9,167 nucleotides of DNA, taken from assembly GCA_946415695.1 (NCBI GenBank), contig CAMKTM010000092.1, forward strand, positions 1-9,167, given 5' to 3'. The DNA is from an uncultured Prevotellaceae bacterium (GTDB taxonomy: Bacteria > Bacteroidota > Bacteroidia > Bacteroidales > Bacteroidaceae). The notes beneath the pieces are model-generated. The model searched no databases. It saw only the letters and a list, made by a program, of their open reading frames with translations, and was not told the DNA's origin. Positions 6,985 through 9,167 of this stretch are shown here, in pieces. The translations under genes and the position numbers were made by a program. Numbering within the stretch: position 1 is the first letter of the stretch; each line of letters opens with the position of its first letter.

Positions 6985-7135
6985 GCGTGCCTCGTTGACA
7001 ATAAGAGCGTGCCTCGTTGGAAATAAGAGCGTGCCTCGTTGACAATAAGAGCGTGCCTCGTTCTCGGCGCTCTAGCGCCAAGGCGCGCTTTTTATGCGCG
7101 GAAGGCAATAAGAGCGTGCCTCGTTGGAAATGAAA
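6985..7135. repeat. 22-bp tandem repeat array, right copy
   Basis: Units begin at 6985, 7007, 7029, 7051 and 7114. The first three steps are exactly 22 bp. Each unit begins gcgtgcctcgtt and ends in gac or gga plus aataaga. Units 1 and 3 are identical, and unit 2 differs at two bases. The fourth unit is split: its first 12 bp (7051-7062) and last 10 bp (7104-7113) are separated by 41 bp. The fifth unit decays after 7130. The family and strand are the same as at 1-69. Function is unknown. Confidence 0.9.
7063..7103. other. 41-nt hairpin-bearing insert within a 22-bp repeat unit
   Basis: Removing these 41 nt restores a complete 22-bp unit (12 + 10 bp) in register with its neighbours. The insert holds two stems: ggcgc-tcta-gcgcc (7066-7079) and cgcgc-tttttat-gcgcg (7084-7100). 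It is far more GC-rich than the array around it. Whether it is a mobile palindromic unit or a local rearrangement cannot be told from one copy. Confidence 0.6.
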
Positions 7136-7333
7136 CTGCCTGTGCAGGAAATGGTGGGCGTGAGCTGTATTGAAGAGAGTGTACTGACATTGCGATCGTG
7201 GCCTTTGCGTCACGTCGGTAAAGCAAGCAGTAACATGGTGGATGTCGGCAGGAGTTGCTGTTCGAGTCTTGTCCTCTTAATGACTGCTGTTTGAAGTGGA
7301 GGAATGAATGAGGACTCAGCCCGAAAAGTCAGT

Positions 7334-7444
7334 TCAGAGCAAACCGTTCAACCGTCTCCACTCTTTACCCTTGGGGGTATAAAGATAGATAATAGCCAAT
7401 ACGCAGGGCACGACTACAAAGAGTCCAACTAAATACATTCCCAT
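7334..7444 (-). CDS. Small single-pass membrane protein, 36 aa, coupled to the gene upstream
   Basis: The ATG at 7444 opens a 36-aa frame, starting MGMYLVGLFVVVPCVLAIIY and ending YTPKGKEWRRLNGLL; a second in-frame ATG lies at 7438. Residues 3-22 form one strongly hydrophobic membrane segment and the tail is basic (K, K, RR), which predicts a cytoplasmic C-terminus. The start lies 1 nt after the TGA of the preceding membrane-protein gene (7448-7446), an arrangement typical of translational coupling. I do not recognise a named family. The clean hydrophobic-then-basic pattern and the tight spacing make it a credible real gene of unknown role, possibly a partner of its neighbour. Confidence 0.6.
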   Translation of the reverse strand: MGMYLVGLFVVVPCVLAIIYLYTPKGKEWRRLNGLL

Positions 7445-7445
7445 A

Positions 7446-7829
7446 TCATGTGTCCTTTCTTTTAGTTGTTAACGATAATCCTAATATCAACGTCGAGAAC
7501 ACAGCTGCCAAACCAATAAGATAGATAATCACCTTGTTGGAGACATCATTGAAAAGAGACGTAATCACAACACCTGTGAGAATGTATTTTGACACATCTA
7601 TCAGGTAGTTGGCTAACTTCTCCCTTCTATAATCCACTATCGGCTTATGTTCAACCTCTTCTGCTTCCCGCAGTTTTTTCGTTGGCGGCTTCTGTGGCTT
7701 TGCCTTTTCGCGTCTGTCGGTCGTGTCTGCATCGTTTGTAGCATTTCTGTATGCAAAGATACAACAAAAAGTGAAAAGAGAAAAGCGAAAAGTGAAAAAT
7801 TTCTGTTTATTACACTTGATTACATACAA
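7446..7829 (-). CDS. Small membrane protein, DUF6722-like, start uncertain
   Basis: The maximal frame is 127 aa. The convincing part is residues 65-127: charged YRREKLANYLIDVSKY, then two hydrophobic segments (about 78-94 and 99-120) and a basic end (KRKDT). It resembles the small two-helix Bacteroidetes membrane proteins of the DUF6722 type, from memory of that family and with moderate certainty. The listed start (ATG 7829) is the only ATG in frame, but residues 7-26 are a translation of the promoter repeat at 7754-7798. A transcript from that promoter would begin near 7747 and has no in-frame ATG; the next usable in-frame start I see is GTG at 7637 (63 aa). Residues 30-64 nonetheless look coding (K, E and P rich). 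Options are the listed start from another promoter, the GTG, or a frameshift from the near-leaderless ATG at 7744. A 36-aa membrane protein follows immediately. Confidence 0.6.
   Translation of the reverse strand: MYVIKCNKQKFFTFRFSLFTFCCIFAYRNATNDADTTDRREKAKPQKPPTKKLREAEEVEHKPIVDYRREKLANYLIDVSKYILTGVVITSLFNDVSNKVIIYLIGLAAVFSTLILGLSLTTKRKDT
7754..7798 (-). promoter_or_regulatory. Promoter module with four 7-bp repeats, for the small membrane-protein pair
   Basis: On the minus strand, four heptamers of the ttttcac type (7798-7771; two exact, two with one substitution) are followed by tttttgttg and TATCTTTG (7761-7754). The order and spacing are identical to the plus-strand module at 8915-8959. 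The -7 box is a perfect TAnnTTTG; the -33 position falls inside the heptamers and is T-rich rather than TTTG. Confidence 0.65.
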
Positions 7830-7931
7830 CCTTGTTAGTGCTTGCTTGTGACAAGAGTTTATTCACATGGAAAACATCTGCGCCAATACAATAAAACAAA
7901 GCCGACGGACGTTATAAAAGAAAACGATACG

Positions 7932-8819
7932 ATGAAACCTCTCTTTGCTTTCCTTTCCGCTATCCTGCTCCTGTCTGCTTGCTCGAATAGTACAGACAGC
8001 GATGACGTCATTGTTGACCCGGACCTTCACCCTATCGTTACTAATACTGGGCAGTTCCTCTCGATGGACGGCGGCCACACACATCTCGCCTACACCTACG
8101 ACGCAGAAGGCAGAGTGGTTCGTGCCGAGCGCTTCGACACGGCTTGGTACGTCGTGAAGTGGTTGGCCGAGTACAGTTATGCAAACGACCGCATCTACAT
8201 CAAATATCAGGAGTTCGCGGAAATGCCAAACGGCGAACACGACCCGAACTACAGCCGTGACTTCTGCCATTACGACACCCTCTTCCTCGTGGGTGGAAGA
8301 GTAGATAGTCTGGCAGGATTCAGGCCAAAATCAAGGCAGGTGGGCGAGAACTGCCACTTCTTCAAGTTCCGCTACAACGAGCGCGGAGAACTTGTCTCCA
8401 TCAGGAATGACAACGTGAAGCGCTACCCCTACGCAAGGTATAAGGCGGGAGAGCCTTGGTACACGGAGCTTTACACGCTGGAATGGCAGGACGGCAACAT
8501 CACGGGCCGAACCTGCACCATCCCCCAGGAAAAGAAGACGGAGACATGGAAATACAGCTATTCCGAGCTGACGGGGTCCCTTCCGGGCAGCAACCCGAGA
8601 AACGTCCTGTTCGACCTCGTGCCTCTCATCTCCAACGGATTCTTCGGCGCCGATTGTCGCAACCTAGTGCAAAGCGTGGAGGCCGATGACTTTACGGAGC
8701 AGATAGAATACCTGCAGGACGAGCGGCAAATGGTCAGCCAGACGAAATCTGTTGTCAACTTTTCCGACGGAGTGACACACCACTATGCCTACAACATTCG
8801 GTGGGCTGACAGCAACTGA
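7932..8819 (+). CDS. Predicted surface lipoprotein, DUF4595-like, with YD-type motifs
   Basis: The product is 295 aa from the ATG at 7932. The frame is open from 7842, but this ATG starts a clear lipoprotein signal: KPLFAFLSAILLLSAC with lipidated C17. The residues after the cysteine (SNSTDSDD) are acidic, like the Bacteroidetes lipoprotein export signal, so surface exposure is likely. The body has spaced aromatic hairpin-like motifs, YTYDAEGRVV (54-63), FRYNERGELV (146-155), LEWQDGNIT (183-191) and EYLQDERQMV (259-268), ending HHYAYNIRW. This pattern matches the Bacteroidetes lipoproteins annotated as DUF4595, thought to form a porin-like or beta-sheet fold; the assignment is from motif style. 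Function is unknown. It is transcribed away from the small membrane-protein genes, and no clear promoter is seen in the 100 bp upstream. Confidence 0.88.
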   Translation: MKPLFAFLSAILLLSACSNSTDSDDVIVDPDLHPIVTNTGQFLSMDGGHTHLAYTYDAEGRVVRAERFDTAWYVVKWLAEYSYANDRIYIKYQEFAEMPNGEHDPNYSRDFCHYDTLFLVGGRVDSLAGFRPKSRQVGENCHFFKFRYNERGELVSIRNDNVKRYPYARYKAGEPWYTELYTLEWQDGNITGRTCTIPQEKKTETWKYSYSELTGSLPGSNPRNVLFDLVPLISNGFFGADCRNLVQSVEADDFTEQIEYLQDERQMVSQTKSVVNFSDGVTHHYAYNIRWADSN

Positions 8820-8830
8820 CCGGACTCCAT

Positions 8831-8901
8831 CCTTTGCATATTTATGATGTAGTGGGCCTCCTTGTGTCGTTTTATGCAAGGAAATGGCATCAAACATCAT
8901 A
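8831..8901. other. Two interleaved inverted repeats downstream of the lipoprotein gene
   Basis: cctttgcata (8831-8840) pairs with tatgcaagg (8873-8881) with one bulged base, and tatgatgt (8843-8850) pairs with acatcata (8894-8901). The pairs interleave (A-B-A'-B'), so both can form together only as a pseudoknot; otherwise they are alternatives. The region lies between the lipoprotein stop and the next promoter. No T-tract marks a terminator. Confidence 0.35.
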
Positions 8902-8914
8902 TTGTGCCTCATAT

Positions 8915-8959
8915 TTTTCACTTTTCACTTTTCACTTTTCACTTTTTGTTGTATCTTTG
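8915..8959 (+). promoter_or_regulatory. Promoter module with four perfect 7-bp repeats, for the trpB2-like gene
   Basis: Four exact tandem copies of ttttcac (8915-8942) are followed by tttttgttg (8943-8951) and a perfect -7 box TATCTTTG (8952-8959). The transcript should start near 8966, giving a leader of about 60 nt. The -33 window falls inside the heptamer tract, so a change in copy number would keep or shift T-rich sequence there. Confidence 0.7.
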
Positions 8960-9028
8960 TGCTCGGATTCACGGTAAAAAGATAACAAATTATGTTTTAT
9001 TGGTCACGTTTAATTAAAAAGTAAAAGT

Positions 9029-9167
9029 ATGAAGAACGTCCCTTACAAGATCTATTTGAGTGAGGAAGAGATGCCCACCAAGTGGTACAATGTGCGTGCT
9101 GACATGAAGACAAAGCCGGCACCACTGCTGAATCCAGGCACAGGAAAGCCCCTTACGGCGGCTGAGA
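9029..9167 (+). CDS. trpB: TrpB2-type tryptophan synthase beta chain (5' part only)
   Basis: Only the first 46 residues are in the window; the frame is still open at base 9167. The start KNVPYKIYLSEEEMPTKWYN followed by VRADM and PAPLLNPGTGKPL matches the N-terminus of the TrpB2 / TrpB-like pyridoxal-phosphate family (IYL-x-E-x-E-x-P-x-x-WYN-x-x-ADM ... P-L-x-P-x-T). These enzymes condense indole with serine to tryptophan and often stand apart from the main trp operon; here no trpA or other trp gene is visible. The pyridoxal-binding lysine lies beyond the window. The ATG at 9029 is the only sensible start and lies about 60 nt downstream of the predicted transcription start. Confidence 0.85.
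   Translation, partial: MKNVPYKIYLSEEEMPTKWYNVRADMKTKPAPLLNPGTGKPLTAAE

Larger units (their letters stand above)
6693..7333. other. Gene-free region with repeats
   Basis: This 640-bp stretch between the RelA/SpoT promoter and the small-protein genes has no credible coding frame. It contains the hairpin relative at 6792-6865, the 22-bp array at 6985-7135, and about 200 bp (7136-7333) in which I see no structure. Frames crossing the array are repeat translations. A short minus-strand frame near 6845-6915 ending WRIISYTLDTIGIECKM could be a gene fossil, but it cannot be traced further. Confidence 0.6.

Noticed and set aside
6985..7135. Possible CRISPR array
   Set aside because: Units are directly adjacent 22-mers without unique spacers, and no cas gene is present.
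6971..7213. 80-codon minus-strand frame across the 22-bp array
   Set aside because: The protein is a translation of the repeat units (recurrent RGTLLLS/ARSYCQRG blocks). The 22-bp period is not a multiple of three, so it cannot be a protein repeat.
7255..7285. tRNA-like T-loop (gttcgagtc)
   Set aside because: The flanking bases do not form a T stem and no acceptor, D or anticodon arm can be placed around it.

Overview
The window reads as a chromosomal segment from a member of the Bacteroidales, most likely Prevotellaceae-like. The support is four promoters with the Bacteroidetes -7 box TAnnTTTG (a TTTG box 19-20 nt upstream in two of them), little use of Shine-Dalgarno sites, a secreted Big_2 protein with a typical Bacteroidetes C-terminal domain, a surface-type lipoprotein, and the start of a TrpB2-type tryptophan synthase beta chain. 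The genus is an inference.

Layout. Positions 1-299 hold no gene but are dense in repeats: three units of a 22-bp tandem repeat, a strong hairpin, and a dispersed repeat ending in a 20-bp perfect inverted repeat. Four genes follow on the minus strand: a secreted Big_2-domain protein (300-1859), a HAD-superfamily beta-phosphoglucomutase-like phosphatase (2136-2834), glucose-6-phosphate isomerase (pgi, 2926-4266) and a long RelA/SpoT homologue with a ruined hydrolase centre (4422-6644). pgi and the Big_2 gene have good promoters of their own and the RelA/SpoT gene has a clear -7 box. The HAD gene has no convincing promoter and probably depends on read-through from pgi. Positions 6693-7333 are again gene-free and carry the second 22-bp array and a degenerate copy of the left-hand hairpin. 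Two small membrane-protein genes lie next on the minus strand (7446-7829, then 7334-7444, with 1 nt between stop and start). A divergent plus-strand lipoprotein gene (7932-8819) follows, and the 5' end of a trpB2-like gene (9029 onward) runs off the window.

Function. pgi (glycolysis/gluconeogenesis) with a sugar-phosphate-type HAD phosphatase suggests central carbon metabolism. The RelA/SpoT homologue makes (p)ppGpp in response to amino-acid starvation. The Big_2 protein and the lipoprotein are cell-envelope products of unknown role. The genes do not form one obvious pathway.

I see no phage, CRISPR, transposase, rRNA or tRNA. The unusual content lies between the genes: two matching 22-bp arrays (one unit split by a 41-nt hairpin-bearing insert), a dispersed hairpin repeat that reaches into the start of the HAD gene, two nearly identical promoter modules built from four 7-bp repeats, and a tightly coupled small-protein pair whose first start codon is unresolved.
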